From Stenotrophomonas sepilia (GTDB lineage: Bacteria; Pseudomonadota; Gammaproteobacteria; Xanthomonadales; Xanthomonadaceae), in contig NZ_LXXZ01000059.1 of assembly GCF_003244875.1 (NCBI RefSeq), positions 40,707 through 104,706 on the forward strand: a stretch of DNA of 64,000 nt, given 5' to 3'. The first letter of the stretch is position 1; every line of letters begins with the position of its first letter. Made by a program: the position numbers and the translations under genes. Shown one piece after another: positions 17,305-31,793 of the stretch. The notes under the pieces were generated by a model. The model saw only the letters and a program-made list of their open reading frames with translations, was not told the DNA's origin and searched no databases.

Positions 17305-18255
17305 TCAGTCGACCAGGCGCAGACGCAGTTCCTTCGGCAGCGCGAACACCATCGATTCCGGCTCGCCGTCCAGCTCGGACACGCCACTGGCACCCAGCTC
17401 GGCCAGGCGTGCCAGCACGCCATCGACCAGTACCTGCGGTGCCGAGGCGCCGGCGGTCACGCCGATGTGCTGCTTGCCCACCACCCACACCGGGTCGATC
17501 TCGTGTGCACCGTCGATCAGGTACGACTCCACGCCTTCACGGCGGGCCAGCTCGCTCAAGCGGTTGGAGTTGGAGCTGTTCGGCGAACCGACCACCAGCA
17601 CCAGGTCGCAGCGCTTGGCCAGATCGCGTACGGCGTCCTGGCGGTTCTGCGTGGCGTAGCAGATGTCGTCGTTCTTCGGGCCCTGCATCGCCGGGAAACG
17701 CTCGCGCAGCGCATCGATGATGCCGCGCGTATCGTCCACCGACAGCGTCGTCTGGGTGGTGTAGGCGAAGTTGTCCGGTTGGTTGATCTGCAGCGTGGCG
17801 ACCTGCTCGACATCCTCGACCAGGTAGATCTGGCCGGTACCGGCTTCGCGGTTCCACTGGCCCATGGTGCCTTCCACTTCCGGGTGACCGGCATGGCCGA
17901 TCAGCACCACGTCACGGCCGGCACGGCAGTGGCGGGCGACCTCGAAGTGGACCTTGGTCACCAGCGGGCAGGTGGCATCGAACACCTTCAGGCCACGACG
18001 CTCGGCTTCCTGGCGCACGGCCTGGGACACGCCATGCGCGCTGAAGATCACCGTGTTGTTGTCCGGCACTTCATCGAGCTCCTCGACGAAGATCGCGCCG
18101 CGCTGCTTCAGGTCGTCGACCACGAAGCGGTTGTGCACCACTTCATGGCGGACGTAGATGGGCGCGCCCAGCGTTTCGATCGCGCGCTTGACGATCTCGA
18201 TCGCACGATCGACACCGGCACAGAAACCACGCGGGTTGGCGAGCAGCACATCCAT
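17305..18255 (-). CDS. ispH: 4-hydroxy-3-methylbut-2-enyl diphosphate reductase
   Basis: A 316-residue [4Fe-4S] enzyme catalysing the last MEP-pathway step, HMBPP to IPP and DMAPP. The three cluster cysteines are in GFCAGVDRA (residue 12), DATCPLVTK and [10 protein letters not shown]. The substrate-binding histidines ([14 protein letters not shown]) and the loop [13 protein letters not shown] are present. It lies last in the minus-strand murJ-ribF-ileS-lspA-ispH cluster, 27 bases after lspA. Full family length. Confidence 0.97.
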   Translation of the reverse strand: MDVLLANPRGFCAGVDRAIEIVKRAIETLGAPIYVRHEVVHNRFVVDDLKQRGAIFVEELDEVPDNNTVIFSAHGVSQAVRQEAERRGLKVFDATCPLVTKVHFEVARHCRAGRDVVLIGHAGHPEVEGTMGQWNREAGTGQIYLVEDVEQVATLQINQPDNFAYTTQTTLSVDDTRGIIDALRERFPAMQGPKNDDICYATQNRQDAVRDLAKRCDLVLVVGSPNSSNSNRLSELARREGVESYLIDGAHEIDPVWVVGKQHIGVTAGASAPQVLVDGVLARLAELGASGVSELDGEPESMVFALPKELRLRLVD

Positions 18256-18282
18256 CAGTTCAATCTCCCGGCAGCGGCCGGC

Positions 18283-18807
18283 TTACGGTTTCGGATTGGC
18301 ATTATCCGCCTTTTTGGCGGACTTGCCGTCGAACAGGCCAAACAGGGCGATGCCGATGGCACCCACCACGATGGCCGAATCGGCGATGTTGAACGAGGGC
18401 CAGGTGTAGCTGCCCACGTACCACTGGATGAAATCGACCACGTGACCGTGCACCTGGCGGTCGATCACGTTGCCGATGGCGCCGCCGATGATCAGTGCAT
18501 ACGGCACCGCAGCCTTCCAGTTGCCGCGGGCGGTGCCGCGCAGCCACCAGGCCATCAGCCCGCTGATGGCGATCGCCAGCGCTGTGAAGAAGTACTTCTG
18601 CCAACCACCGGCGTCGCTCAGGAAACTGAATGCCGCGCCGGTGTTGTAGGTGCGGTACCAGTTCCAGAAGCCGTCGATGACCACCACCGGCTGGAACTCC
18701 GGCAGGCTCGACAGCACCCAGGCCTTGGACCACTGGTCCAGGCCGATGATGGCCGCCGACAGCAGCAGCCAGACCAGGGCGTTCGGATGCGGACGGGGCG
18801 CGGCCAT
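18283..18807 (-). CDS. lspA: Lipoprotein signal peptidase (signal peptidase II)
   Basis: This 174-residue polytopic inner-membrane aspartyl protease cleaves the signal peptide of prolipoproteins after lipidation. The two catalytic aspartates are in [15 protein letters not shown] and FNIADSAI. The family motif [12 protein letters not shown] is present. Start ATG 18807 shares one base with the ileS stop (TGATG), so translation is coupled; the longer frame would run back into ileS. Confidence 0.96.
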   Translation of the reverse strand: MAAPRPHPNALVWLLLSAAIIGLDQWSKAWVLSSLPEFQPVVVIDGFWNWYRTYNTGAAFSFLSDAGGWQKYFFTALAIAISGLMAWWLRGTARGNWKAAVPYALIIGGAIGNVIDRQVHGHVVDFIQWYVGSYTWPSFNIADSAIVVGAIGIALFGLFDGKSAKKADNANPKP

Positions 18808-21638
18808 CAGAACCAGCTCCGCACTTCGCCGGCGCCGGTCACGTTGCTCACGCAACGGCCGCACAGCTCAGGATGGTCGGCGTTGCTGCCGACGTCGGCG
18901 CGGTGGTGCCAGCAGCGCACGCACTTGGCCTTGGTGGTCGGCTGGGCGCTGACGAACACCTCGTCGGTGGTCGCCGGGCGCACCTGCACGTCGCCACTGA
19001 TGAACAGGAAACGCAGTTCATCGGCCAGCGGCTGCCAGCGCGCCGCCTGCTCTTCGCTGGCGGCGATGGTGATCTCCGCCTCCAGTGCAGCACCGATCGC
19101 ACCGTTGGCGCGCATCGGCTCGAGCACCTTGGCCACCTGCTCGCGCACGGCCAGCAGCTGGTCGAAGTCGGCGGCGTTGAGCTGGGCACCGGCCGGCAGC
19201 GGCGCCAGGCCGTCGTACCAGGTGGTGAACAGCACATGGCCGGCACGTTCGCCCGGCAGGTAGCTCCACAGCTCGTCGGCGGTGAAGGTCAGGATCGGCG
19301 CGACCCAGCGGGTGAATGCTTCCGCGATGTGGTACATCGCGCTCTGTGCCGAACGGCGACCGTGTGAATCGGTCGGCATGGTGTACAGGCGGTCCTTGGT
19401 CACGTCCAGGTACAGCGAGCCCAGGTCCACGCTGCAGAAGTTCAGCAGCAGCTGCACGATCTCGGCCATGTTGTAGCCGTCGTAGGCCGCCTTGATCTTC
19501 TCCTGCAGCTCCCAGGCGCGATGCACGATCCAGCGGTCCAGCGCGACCATCTGCTCGAGCGGTTGCAGGTGCCGGGCCGGATCGAAACCGTCCAGGTTGC
19601 CGAGCAGGAAGCGTGCGGTGTTGCGCAGGCGGCGGTAGGCGTCAGCATTGCGCTTCAGGATTTCCTGCGACAGCGACATCTCGTTGCTGTAGTCGGCCGA
19701 GGCGATCCACAGGCGCAGGATGTCCGCGCCCAGCTTGTTCATGATGTCCTGCGGCTCGATGCCGTTGCCCAGCGACTTGGACATCTTGCGGCCGTGCTCG
19801 TCCACGGTGAAGCCGTGGGTGAGGCACTGCTTGTACGGCGCGCGCTTGTCGATCGCCACGCCGGTCAGCAGCGAGGACTGGAACCAGCCGCGGTGCTGGT
19901 CGGAGCCTTCCAGGTACAGGTCGGCCGGCTTGCCGAAGCCACGCGCGGCGAGCACGCCTTCATGGGTCACGCCCGAATCGAACCAGACGTCGAGGATGTC
20001 GGTGACCTTCTCGTAGTCGGCCGCTTCGGCGCCGAGCAGCTCGGCGGCGTCCAGCGAGTACCACACATCGATGCCCTCGGCTTCGACGCGGTCGGCAACC
20101 TGCTGCATCAGCTCCACCGAGCGCGGGTGGATCTCGCCGGTCTGGCGATGGGTGAACAGTGCGATCGGTACGCCCCAGGTGCGCTGGCGCGAGATGGTCC
20201 AGTCCGGGCGACCGTCGACCATGCTCTGGATGCGCGCCTTGCCCCAGGTCGGGAACCAGCCGACAGTGTCGATCGCAGCCAGCGCATCGCTACGCAGGTT
20301 GGCCTTGTCCATCGAAATGAACCACTGCGGGGTGGCGCGGAACACCACTGGCGTCTTGTGGCGCCAGCAATGCGGGTAGCTGTGGCGGATCGGGTGGAAG
20401 GCCAGCAGCGCGCCGCTGTCGCGCAGCACGCCGACGATGGCCTCCTGCGCCTTCCACAGATGCTGGCCGGCCAGCACCACCTCACCGGCCGGCGGGGTCG
20501 ATTCCAGGTACACGCCACGGCCGTCGATCGGGGTCACCTGCCCGGCGTTGTACTTGTCCAGCAGGCCGTACTTCTGGCTGACCACGAAGTCTTCCTGGCC
20601 GTGACCGGGGGCGGTGTGCACCGCACCGGTACCGTCCTCGTCGGAGACGTGGTCGCCGTTGAGCAGCGGGATGTCGCGCTGCGGATAGAACGGATGCGCC
20701 AGCAGCTGGTTCTCCAGTGCCGCACCGGTGGTTTCACCGTGCAGCACCACGCTCTCGACGCCGTAGCGCTGCAGCGCGCGCTCGGCCAGGGCCGCGGCCA
20801 GCACCAGCCAACGGCGCTTGCCGTTGTGGGCCGGGCCCTCGGCCAGCACGTAGTTGATTTCCGCACCCAGCGACACCGCCAGCGAGGCCGGCAGCGTCCA
20901 CGGCGTGGTGGTCCAGATCGGTACAGCCACTTCGACGTCGGCCGGCACGCCCACGCCGAACGCTTGGCCGATGGCCTGCGCGTCACGCGCGGCGTAGGCC
21001 ACGTCGATCGCCGGCGATTCCTTTTCCTGGTACTCGATCTCGGCCTCGGCCAGCGCCGAACCGCAGTCGAAGCACCAGTACACCGGCTTGGCGCCGCGCA
21101 CCAGGTGTCCGTTGGCCACGACCTTGGACAGCGCACGGATCTCGTTGGCTTCGAAGTCGAAGCTCAGGGTCTTGTACGGGTTGTCCCAGTCACCGGTCAC
21201 GCCCAGGCGCTTGAAGTCCACGCGCTGGATGTTGATCTGCTCTTCGGCGAACTCGCGGCACTTCTGGCGGAATTCGACGGCGTCGAGCTTGGTGCCGACC
21301 TTGCCCCACTTCTTTTCGACCGCGATCTCGATCGGCAGGCCATGGCAGTCCCAGCCCGGCACATAGGGCGCATCGAAGCCGGCCAGGTAGCGCGACTTGA
21401 CGATGATGTCCTTCAGGATCTTGTTGACCGCGTGACCCAGGTGGATGCGGCCGTTGGCGTACGGCGGGCCGTCATGCAGCACGAACAGCGGGCGGCCGGC
21501 GGCGTTGTCACGCAGCTGCTGGTAGAGCCCCTGCGCTTCCCACCGCGCCAGAATGCCCGGCTCGCGCTTGGGCAGGTCGCCGCGCATCGGGAATTCGGTG
21601 GCTGGCAGGTTCAGGGTGGTCTTGTAGTCCTGGCTCAC
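18807..21638 (-). CDS. ileS: Isoleucyl-tRNA synthetase
   Basis: A 943-residue class I synthetase charging tRNA-Ile. The HIGH-type signature is in [16 protein letters not shown] near residue 60, KMSKS is in [14 protein letters not shown] near 610, and an editing (CP1) domain lies between. A C-terminal zinc finger has the cysteines CVRCW and LCGRC. Its start overlaps the ribF stop (ATGA). Full family length; core gene. Confidence 0.98.
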   Translation of the reverse strand: MSQDYKTTLNLPATEFPMRGDLPKREPGILARWEAQGLYQQLRDNAAGRPLFVLHDGPPYANGRIHLGHAVNKILKDIIVKSRYLAGFDAPYVPGWDCHGLPIEIAVEKKWGKVGTKLDAVEFRQKCREFAEEQINIQRVDFKRLGVTGDWDNPYKTLSFDFEANEIRALSKVVANGHLVRGAKPVYWCFDCGSALAEAEIEYQEKESPAIDVAYAARDAQAIGQAFGVGVPADVEVAVPIWTTTPWTLPASLAVSLGAEINYVLAEGPAHNGKRRWLVLAAALAERALQRYGVESVVLHGETTGAALENQLLAHPFYPQRDIPLLNGDHVSDEDGTGAVHTAPGHGQEDFVVSQKYGLLDKYNAGQVTPIDGRGVYLESTPPAGEVVLAGQHLWKAQEAIVGVLRDSGALLAFHPIRHSYPHCWRHKTPVVFRATPQWFISMDKANLRSDALAAIDTVGWFPTWGKARIQSMVDGRPDWTISRQRTWGVPIALFTHRQTGEIHPRSVELMQQVADRVEAEGIDVWYSLDAAELLGAEAADYEKVTDILDVWFDSGVTHEGVLAARGFGKPADLYLEGSDQHRGWFQSSLLTGVAIDKRAPYKQCLTHGFTVDEHGRKMSKSLGNGIEPQDIMNKLGADILRLWIASADYSNEMSLSQEILKRNADAYRRLRNTARFLLGNLDGFDPARHLQPLEQMVALDRWIVHRAWELQEKIKAAYDGYNMAEIVQLLLNFCSVDLGSLYLDVTKDRLYTMPTDSHGRRSAQSAMYHIAEAFTRWVAPILTFTADELWSYLPGERAGHVLFTTWYDGLAPLPAGAQLNAADFDQLLAVREQVAKVLEPMRANGAIGAALEAEITIAASEEQAARWQPLADELRFLFISGDVQVRPATTDEVFVSAQPTTKAKCVRCWHHRADVGSNADHPELCGRCVSNVTGAGEVRSWF

Positions 21639-22582
21639 GCAGTGGCTCGCAATCTATGTTCGGAAAGGAGGGCGCGCGCCTGTTCGGCGTCGCGGTGCAT
21701 CTGGTCGGTCAGTGCCGCCAGATCATTGAATTTCTCTTCGTCGCGCAGCTTGGCGACAAACTCCACGTCGATGTGGCGCCCGTACAGGTCGCCCTGGAAA
21801 TCGAACAGGTGGGCCTCCAGCAGCGGCTCCACGCCGTCCACCGTCGGCCGGGTGCCGAAGCTGGACACCGACGGCCACGGCTGGTCGAACACGCCATGCA
21901 CCCAGGTTGCGTAGATGCCCGACAGCGCCGGCGTCTTCGGGAAGCGCAGGTTGGCGGTGGGGAAGCCCAGCGTACGGCCAAGCTGGCGACCGCGCACCAC
22001 CCGCCCGCTGATCGCGTAGGGGCGGCCGAGCAGGTCGTTGGCGCGGGCGAAATCGCCCCCCTGCAGCAGCTGGCGGATGCGGGTGCTGGAAATGCGCTCG
22101 CCATGCAGGTCCACCGCTTCAATCTCGCCGGCGCTGAAGCCCAGTTCGGCGCCCATCTCCTGCAGCAGTGCCAGATCACCGCGGCGGCGGTTGCCGAAGC
22201 AGAACTCCGGCCCGATCCAGACTTCGCGGGCGCCCAGCCGGTGCACCAGCAACTGGCGCACGAAGGTCTCGGCCGGCATTGCCGCCATCGCCGCATCGAA
22301 ACGCAGCAGGCCGATCGCATCGACGCCGAGCTCGCGCAGGATCTCGACCTTGCTGCGCGCCAGGGTCAGCCGCGGCGGCGGCGTGCCCTGGGCGAAGAAT
22401 TCACGCGGCAGCGGTTCGAATGCCACGGCCACTGCGGCCACGCCCAAGGCGCGCGCGCGGGCGACCGCGTGGCGGACCAGCGCACGATGGCCCAGGTGAA
22501 GGCCGTCGAATGCACCGATACAGACCACGCTTCCGTTGGGGAACAGCTCCCCGCCCTCGACGCTTCTGAACAGCCTGCTCAT
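21635..22582 (-). CDS. ribF: Bifunctional riboflavin kinase / FAD synthetase
   Basis: A 315-residue cytoplasmic enzyme that converts riboflavin to FMN and FMN to FAD. The nucleotidyltransferase motif [14 protein letters not shown] is near residue 24, and [11 protein letters not shown] ends the FAD synthetase half. The riboflavin kinase half has [13 protein letters not shown] and a glutamate in LLEAHLFDF. Start ATG 22582 with an upstream GAGAG is chosen over a longer frame. Its stop overlaps the ileS start. Confidence 0.95.
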   Translation of the reverse strand: MSRLFRSVEGGELFPNGSVVCIGAFDGLHLGHRALVRHAVARARALGVAAVAVAFEPLPREFFAQGTPPPRLTLARSKVEILRELGVDAIGLLRFDAAMAAMPAETFVRQLLVHRLGAREVWIGPEFCFGNRRRGDLALLQEMGAELGFSAGEIEAVDLHGERISSTRIRQLLQGGDFARANDLLGRPYAISGRVVRGRQLGRTLGFPTANLRFPKTPALSGIYATWVHGVFDQPWPSVSSFGTRPTVDGVEPLLEAHLFDFQGDLYGRHIDVEFVAKLRDEEKFNDLAALTDQMHRDAEQARALLSEHRLRATA

Positions 22583-22657
22583 CAACTCTCGTTCCGGCCC
22601 GACCGGGGCCGCCGCTTCAATGGTGTAACCCTGAAGTATAGCCGCCACGGGCCGCGA

Positions 22658-24277
22658 TCAATGCCCGCGCAGGTCGCGCGGGCGGAAGCCCATCGCCAGC
22701 ATGGCCACCGCATAGGTCGCGCCGCCGCCGCCGACCAGCAACGCCAGGGCACCGATCCGCTCCCACACACGCATCGCGGAGAAGCCCGGCAGCCAGTGCA
22801 GCAGCGCCAACAGCACGCCAACCATGGCCGCGCAGGCCAGCACCAGGCGCAGCAGATAGCCGCCCCAACCCGGCCGGCGCTGGTAGACATCGGTCTTGCC
22901 CAGCCAGTACCACAGCAGGCCCAGGTTCAGGTAACTGGACAGCGCGCTGGCGATGCCCAGTGCCAGGTGCAGGCCCGGCTGCTTGCCGATGGCCGCCATC
23001 ACGCCCTGCGCCTTCAGCGCGTCGGGCACCATCACCTGGTACAGCACGGCCAGCAGGGCGAAGTTGAACACCATGTTGGCCACCAGCGCCGCCACCCCGG
23101 CGCGCACCGGGGTCTTGGTGTCCTGGCGGGCGTAGAAGGCCGGCAGCACCACCTTCAGCAGGGCGAATGCCGGCAGGCCGAAGCTCAGGCCGTACACCGA
23201 CAGCGCGGTCATGCGGGTGTCGAAGGCGCTGAACTGGCCGTGCTGGAAGATGGTCGCGATCAGCGGCTCGGCCAGCAGCAGCAGGCCCAGCATGGCCGGC
23301 ACCGAGATCAGCAGGGTCATGCGCAGGCCCCAGTCCAGCGAACGCGAGAAGCCCTCGCGGTCGGTGCTGACATGGTGGCGGGCCAGCGCCGGCAGGATCA
23401 CCGTGCCCAGGGCCACGCCGAACACGCCCAGCGGCAGCTCCAGGAAGCGGTCGGCCAGCGACAGCCAGGACTGCGAGCCGTCGGTCAGCTTGGCCGCGAT
23501 CACCGTATCCAGCAGCAGGTTGATCTGCGCCACCGAGGAACCAAACAGGGTCGGCACCATCAGCGTCATGACCTTGCGCACGCCCGGGTGGCGCCAGCCC
23601 CAGCGCGGCAGGGTCAGCAGGTTGATGCCCTTCAGCGAGGGCAGCTGGAACAGCAACTGCAGGATGCCGGCGGCCAGCACTGCCCAGCCCAGCGCAAGGA
23701 TCTGCTTTTCCGGCGTGCCGCCCAGCCGCGGTGCCAGCCACAGCGCGCCGGCGATCATGCACAGGTTGAGAATGACCGGGGTCAGCGCCGGCATGGCAAA
23801 GCGCTGGAAGCTGTTCAGCGCACCACCGGCCAGTGCGGTCAGCGAGACGAACAGCAGGAACGGGAAGGTCAGGCGGAACAGGTCGACCAGCAGGCCCTGC
23901 TTGACCGGGTCGGTATCAACGCCGCTGGAGAAGACCGAGGCCAGCTGCGGCGCGAAGATCAGCGCCAGTGCGGTGACCAGCATCAGCACCCCGCCCAGGG
24001 TACCGGCGGTGCGGGACATCAGTTCGCGCAGCTCGGCGTGGCTGCGGGTTTCCTTCACTTCCGTGAACACCGGCACGAAAGCGGTGGCAAAAGACCCTTC
24101 GGCGAACAACCGGCGCAGGAAATTGGGTACCCTGAAGGCGACCCAGAAAGCATCAGTGATGGCGTTGGTGCCGAACGTGGTGGTCACCACGAAGTCCCGG
24201 ACAAGTCCGAGAACGCGCGAGACCATGGTCATGCTGCTGAACGACAGCAGGCCCCGCAACAACTTGGGTGAACTCAC
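22658..24277 (-). CDS. murJ: Lipid II flippase MurJ
   Basis: A 539-residue MATE/MOP-superfamily protein with about 14 transmembrane helices. It moves lipid-linked peptidoglycan precursor across the inner membrane. Signature pieces are SRVLGLVRDFVVTTTFG, DAFWVAFRVPNFLRRLFAEG and AFVPVFTE. The start is GTG 24277 with AGGGA six bases upstream. It leads the minus-strand cluster with ribF, ileS, lspA and ispH, and is divergent from rpsT. Confidence 0.96.
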   Translation of the reverse strand: MSSPKLLRGLLSFSSMTMVSRVLGLVRDFVVTTTFGTNAITDAFWVAFRVPNFLRRLFAEGSFATAFVPVFTEVKETRSHAELRELMSRTAGTLGGVLMLVTALALIFAPQLASVFSSGVDTDPVKQGLLVDLFRLTFPFLLFVSLTALAGGALNSFQRFAMPALTPVILNLCMIAGALWLAPRLGGTPEKQILALGWAVLAAGILQLLFQLPSLKGINLLTLPRWGWRHPGVRKVMTLMVPTLFGSSVAQINLLLDTVIAAKLTDGSQSWLSLADRFLELPLGVFGVALGTVILPALARHHVSTDREGFSRSLDWGLRMTLLISVPAMLGLLLLAEPLIATIFQHGQFSAFDTRMTALSVYGLSFGLPAFALLKVVLPAFYARQDTKTPVRAGVAALVANMVFNFALLAVLYQVMVPDALKAQGVMAAIGKQPGLHLALGIASALSSYLNLGLLWYWLGKTDVYQRRPGWGGYLLRLVLACAAMVGVLLALLHWLPGFSAMRVWERIGALALLVGGGGATYAVAMLAMGFRPRDLRGH

Positions 24278-24301
24278 TCAGCGTCCCTCTTGACAATCGA
24301 C

Positions 24302-24330
24302 TTGACGTGCATTTCTTACGCCATCATACT
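24302..24330 (+). promoter_or_regulatory. Probable sigma-70 promoter of rpsT
   Basis: TTGACG at 24302-24307 and CATACT at 24325-24330 are separated by 17 bases. This puts the start of transcription about 45 bases before the rpsT GTG. A second TTGACA lies at 24290. Confidence 0.55.
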
Positions 24331-24379
24331 AGCTAGCTTGCTGTTCCCATAACACCGATTTTTTCAGGAAACCACCACC

Positions 24380-24649
24380 GTGGCCAATATCAAGTCCGCC
24401 AAGAAGCGCGCCAAGCAGACCGTCGTGCGCAACGCGCGCAACGTGGCTCAGCGCTCGATGCTGCGCACCGCTGTCAAGAAAGTGATCAAGGCGCTGGACG
24501 CCAACGATGCCGCCGGCGCCGAAGCCGCCTTCGCCGTTGCCCAGCCGATCCTGGATCGCTTCAGCGCGCGTGGCCTGATCCACAAGAACAAGGCTGCTCG
24601 CCACAAGAGCCGCCTGAACGACCGCATCAAGGCCCTCAAGGCCGCCTGA
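24380..24649 (+). CDS. rpsT: 30S ribosomal protein S20
   Basis: An 89-residue, Lys/Arg/Ala-rich all-helical protein beginning [12 protein letters not shown], the hallmark of S20, which binds 16S rRNA. The start codon is GTG, as in many bacterial rpsT genes, where weak initiation helps autoregulation. It is monocistronic, divergent from murJ, and followed by a strong intrinsic terminator. Confidence 0.98.
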   Translation: MANIKSAKKRAKQTVVRNARNVAQRSMLRTAVKKVIKALDANDAAGAEAAFAVAQPILDRFSARGLIHKNKAARHKSRLNDRIKALKAA

Positions 24650-24693
24650 TCCGGCGTTGCCGCCCTACCCTTCGGGGTTGGGCTGCAGACAAA

Positions 24694-24717
24694 AGCCCGG
24701 CCCCGGCCGGGTTTTTT
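24694..24717 (+). terminator. rpsT rho-independent terminator
   Basis: CCCGGCC and GGCCGGG arms, closed by a very short CC turn, are followed by six T. It lies 45 bases past the rpsT stop. Confidence 0.85.
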
Positions 24718-24750
24718 GTTGCCAGCGATCCACGGGGTCCGCGCGATCCG

Positions 24751-24810
24751 GCAGTGCCGGCCGCTGGCCGGCAACCCCGAGGAATGCCGGCCAGCGGTCG
24801 GCACTACCGG
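24751..24810. repeat. SMAG (GTAG) REP pair
   Basis: Two inverted arms built on TGCCGGCCGCTGGCCGGCA and ending in ACTACC lie between the rpsT and obgE terminators. Confidence 0.85.
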
Positions 24811-24816
24811 GGAACA

Positions 24817-24845
24817 AAAAAACCCGGCCGAAGCCGGGTTTTTCG
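24817..24845 (-). terminator. obgE terminator
   Basis: ACCCGGC-TTCG-GCCGGGT reads on the minus strand with a seven-T tail, 19 bases past the obgE stop. T residues also occur on the other side, so it may act in both directions. Confidence 0.85.
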
Positions 24846-24863
24846 CATGGAACCACAACAGCA

Positions 24864-26009
<1,146 letters not shown>

Positions 26010-26020
26010 TCAACTCTAAC

Positions 26021-26046
26021 GAAAAGCCCCGCCGAAGCGGGGCTCT
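26021..26046 (-). terminator. rplU-rpmA terminator
   Basis: AGCCCCGC-TTCG-GCGGGGCT on the minus strand, followed by TTTTC. It sits between rpmA and obgE and suggests obgE also has its own promoter or depends on readthrough. Confidence 0.8.
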
Positions 26047-26093
26047 TCATGCAGCACTCCCATGCCGGGGCACGGGTGCCGGCGATGCCTGGA

Positions 26094-26357
26094 TCAGGCG
26101 TCGGCCGAGACGATGCTGACGGTGCGACGCTTCTTGGCGCCCTTGACCGAGAACTCCACCTTGCCGTCCACGAGGGCGAACAGGGTGTGGTCACGGCCCA
26201 GGCCAACGCCCGAACCCGGGTGGAACTGGGTGCCGCGCTGACGCACGATGATGTTGCCGGCTTCGATGGCCTGGCCGCCGAAGATCTTGACGCCCAGGTA
26301 CTTCGGGTTGGAGTCGCGACCGTTGCGCGAGGAGCCTACGCCCTTTTTATGTGCCAT
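26094..26357 (-). CDS. rpmA: 50S ribosomal protein L27
   Basis: An 87-residue protein beginning [19 protein letters not shown], the conserved L27 N-terminus that reaches the peptidyl-transferase centre. There is no cleavable leader of the Firmicutes type. It lies 18 bases after rplU in the conserved L21-L27 operon. Confidence 0.98.
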   Translation of the reverse strand: MAHKKGVGSSRNGRDSNPKYLGVKIFGGQAIEAGNIIVRQRGTQFHPGSGVGLGRDHTLFALVDGKVEFSVKGAKKRRTVSIVSADA

Positions 26358-26375
26358 GACTGCTTCTCCTGATGC

Positions 26376-26684
26376 TTAGCCGGCGATGCCGGTGATCTCG
26401 ATTTCGGTGTAGTACTGACGGTGACCCTGACGCTTCATGTGGTGCTTGCGGCGACGGAACTTGATGATCCGGACCTTGTCAGCACGACCCTGGGACAGGA
26501 CCTTGGCGGTGACGGCAGCGCCCTTCAGCGCATCGCCCAGCTTCACGCCGTCGCTGTCACCCAGCATCAGGATGTTGTCAAACTTGATCTCGCTGCCGAC
26601 TTCGACTTCGAGCTTTTCAATGCGGAGCTTTTCGCCCTGCGCCACGCGGTATTGCTTACCGCCGGTGACCAGTACTGCGTACAT
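26376..26684 (-). CDS. rplU: 50S ribosomal protein L21
   Basis: This 102-residue protein starts with the canonical [17 protein letters not shown] and carries the [17 protein letters not shown]-binding stretch. ATG 26684 is preferred over the 27-residue longer frame, which does not match the family. It is the first gene of the L21-L27 operon with a well-formed upstream promoter. Confidence 0.98.
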   Translation of the reverse strand: MYAVLVTGGKQYRVAQGEKLRIEKLEVEVGSEIKFDNILMLGDSDGVKLGDALKGAAVTAKVLSQGRADKVRIIKFRRRKHHMKRQGHRQYYTEIEITGIAG

Positions 26685-27023
26685 GACCAGGCCTTCCTCT
26701 GTAGTTATTGTGGTCTGAGCTGCCGCCATCGAGGGCGGACAGGAGCGGGATTGTACGCAGATCATCGGGCGCGGGTCAAGTCAACCCCTGGAGGGCCTGG
26801 AGGCCGGGCCCTGCCGGGCCGCGCCATGCCCGGCTGAACGGTCCGGGGTCCAGGCAGCCGAGCATGGCTCGGCTCTACACAAAGCTGTCGGCCCGTCTCA
26901 CAAGGTGAGACACCGGGCTGGCATTGTCGCCCATTGCCCCCATCTGGTCACCTCGGTAGGCTGACCGATTGCCGTTCCCTGCTGGCCCGGCACCCAGCCA
27001 ACGCCCCCACAACCGGATCCCCC
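26685..27023. other. Intergenic spacer between divergent rplU and uvrA
   Basis: This 339-base spacer holds the rplU promoter at 26750-26779 and a short GC-rich dyad region near 26797-26835. A REP-like arm AGCCGAGCATGGCTCGGCT lies at 26854-26878, and there is GTCTCAC-AAG-GTGAGAC, a perfect 7-bp dyad near 26895-26912. No protein-coding gene is seen. The uvrA promoter and any SOS (LexA) box could not be assigned. Confidence 0.6.
26750..26779 (-). promoter_or_regulatory. Sigma-70 promoter of rplU-rpmA
   Basis: On the minus strand TTGACC (26779-26774) and TACAAT (26755-26750) are separated by 18 bases. Transcription would start about 60 bases before rplU. Confidence 0.7.
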
Positions 27024-30016
<2,993 letters not shown>

Positions 30017-30017
<1 letters not shown>

Positions 30018-30424
30018 TGAGCAGCGAACACAAGATCCTGGCCCGCATCCCGATCAGCGTGCGCTGGCGTGACATGGACAGCATGGGCCACGTCAACAAC
30101 GCCAAGTACATTTCCTACCTGGAAGAAGCGCGCGTGCGCTGGATGCTGGGCGTGGACGGCGTGTCGATGACCGACCGCATCGCCCCGGTCGTGGCCGCGA
30201 CCAACGTCAATTACCGGCTGCCGATCGTGTGGCCCAACGACATCGTGGTCGAATTGTTCGTCGAGCGCCTGGGCAACAGCAGCGTGACCATCGGCCACCG
30301 CATCGTCGACCAGCAGGACGCGTCGAAGCTGTATTCCGACGGCAACGTGGTGGTGGTCTGGATGGATACGCAGACCGGCAGGAGCGCGCCGCTGCCTGAG
30401 GCGATCCGCAGCGCTTCCACCTGA
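30017..30424 (+). CDS. Acyl-CoA thioesterase, 4HBT hotdog fold
   Basis: A 135-residue single hotdog protein with the YbgC/FadM-type signature VRWRDMDSMGHVNNAKYISYLEEAR. The aspartate in RDMD is the likely catalytic residue of thioester hydrolysis. It overlaps the uvrA stop (TGATG), so it is translationally coupled to a DNA-repair gene with no obvious functional link. The substrate chain length is unknown. Confidence 0.85.
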
Positions 30425-30425
30425 A

Positions 30426-30493
30426 GGTAGTGCCGGCCGCTGGCCGGCAACCTCCAGACGCTTCGCGCATGCCGGCCAGCGGCCGGCACTACC
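30426..30493. repeat. SMAG REP pair
   Basis: Inverted GTAGTGCCGGCCGCTGGCCG arms begin immediately after the thioesterase stop, and could serve as its 3' hairpin. Confidence 0.9.
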
Positions 30494-30514
30494 GATCCAA
30501 TTCAAAGGACTGAG

Positions 30515-31240
30515 ATGATCCACCAGACTGAACTGAGCGACCTGCTGCCCGGCATGGTCCCCTTCCCCACCGACGTCTTCCCCGCCGACCAGGCCTGGCT
30601 CGGCCAGCACCTGCTGCCGCTGCTGAAGATCGACCTCGGTGTGCTGCGCCCGGAACTGGCCGGCCAGGTGGCGACGATGCTGTGCCCGATCGAGCCGTAC
30701 GACGGCTGCATCGGCGAAACCACCGAAGAACACCACAACGATTTCACCGGCACCAACTGGATCGCCTTCGAGCTGACCACCGGCAACCAGATGCGCTTCC
30801 TCGGCAACGAGGGCTATTTCATCGGCGACGCAGTACAGGACAAGGACGCGCAGGAACACATTGCGCAGATGCGCGACAGCTACGCCAAGGCCCGCCACTA
30901 CCACGCCACGCATGGCCGCCTCGCCTGCTACTCGCGCTACGGCAAGGGTGAAGCCAGCGAGCGCGATTATCTGGATACGCTGGGGGGACAGATTTCCTGT
31001 GGCAACTGGATTGAAACGGCCGATATTCCGGCCGCCTTCACCCTGGAATTCACCGACGCCGCCAACGACCGGCATGCTCCAGATGATGCCGAACTGGCGA
31101 TCATCCGCCGCGATGGCCACAAGTTCTTCGCCGTCGCCGAAGTCGCCGGCTACAACTGGTGCGCCACCGGCGCCGACGCGATCGTGATGCTGTATGAGCC
31201 GGTGAGCCGCACGGTGCTGTTCTCGTACGACTGGTCGTAA
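30515..31240 (+). CDS. Conserved hypothetical protein, 241 residues
   Basis: I do not recognise the family. It is a soluble acidic protein without signal peptide or membrane segment. Notable runs are CPIEPYDGCIGETTEEHHNDF, a GNQMRFLGNEGYFIGDAV stretch and a C-terminal aromatic region. The start ATG 30515 has AAGGA about six bases upstream. SMAG pairs lie on both sides, so it is probably transcribed alone. Confidence 0.75.
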   Translation: MIHQTELSDLLPGMVPFPTDVFPADQAWLGQHLLPLLKIDLGVLRPELAGQVATMLCPIEPYDGCIGETTEEHHNDFTGTNWIAFELTTGNQMRFLGNEGYFIGDAVQDKDAQEHIAQMRDSYAKARHYHATHGRLACYSRYGKGEASERDYLDTLGGQISCGNWIETADIPAAFTLEFTDAANDRHAPDDAELAIIRRDGHKFFAVAEVAGYNWCATGADAIVMLYEPVSRTVLFSYDWS

Positions 31241-31248
31241 GACCCTGC

Positions 31249-31306
31249 GGTAGCGCCGGCCGCTGGCCGGCATTTCCTGTGCTGCCGGCCAGCGGCCGGC
31301 ACTACC
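31249..31306. repeat. SMAG REP pair
   Basis: Inverted GCCGGCCGCTGGCCGGC arms with GTAG-type ends between two convergent genes, possibly acting as the shared 3' hairpin. Confidence 0.9.
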
Positions 31307-31312
31307 CGACCG

Positions 31313-31759
31313 TCATTTCGCGGCCTTGCGCACGGTCAACGCCGCACTCGCTTCGCCGCCGCCTTCCAGCTGCAGCCGCAGCGGTACCGCCAGCCCCTCC
31401 TTCAGCGCCCCCCGGCCCTGCATCAGCATCAGGTGCATGCCACCGGGCTTGAGTTCGGCACGCGCGCCGGCTGCCAGCGGCAGGCGCTCGATCGCGCGCA
31501 TCCGGCTGACCCCATCGACGATCGTGGTCTCGTGCAGCGACACGTCGCCGAAACTACTGCTGGTCGCACCGGTGATCACCACTGCCCTGCTGCAGCCGTT
31601 GTGGATCACGCCATAGCCGGCAGTCATGGGCATCGCCGGATTCGGTGGCAACCGCGCCCAACCCTGCTCCATCGTGACGCAGCGTGATTCCGCAGCCGAA
31701 GCCGATGCTGCGGCCGCACACAGCACCCACAGTACGCCAACGAATGGTTTGGTTATCAT
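31313..31759 (-). CDS. Periplasmic copper chaperone PCu(A)C
   Basis: This 148-residue secreted protein carries a complete copper site of the form H-X10-M-X21-H-X-M: His76, Met87, His109 and Met111. That is diagnostic of PCu(A)C proteins, which deliver Cu(I) to the CuA centre of cytochrome c oxidase. A Sec signal covers residues 1-23 (ending ASASAAES). Start ATG 31759 is chosen because the longer frame lacks a signal sequence. It is divergent from the enoyl-CoA hydratase gene, with only 34 bases between starts, so their promoters must overlap the coding regions or be very compact. Confidence 0.9.
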   Translation of the reverse strand: MITKPFVGVLWVLCAAAASASAAESRCVTMEQGWARLPPNPAMPMTAGYGVIHNGCSRAVVITGATSSSFGDVSLHETTIVDGVSRMRAIERLPLAAGARAELKPGGMHLMLMQGRGALKEGLAVPLRLQLEGGGEASAALTVRKAAK

Positions 31760-31793
31760 CGCCCAGGTTCCTTCTTCGCAACGAGTCCGCAGC

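Noticed and set aside
24751..24810. CRISPR-like repeat units
   Set aside because: Arms are inverted pairs scattered singly across the window, not direct repeats with regular spacers; no cas genes are present.
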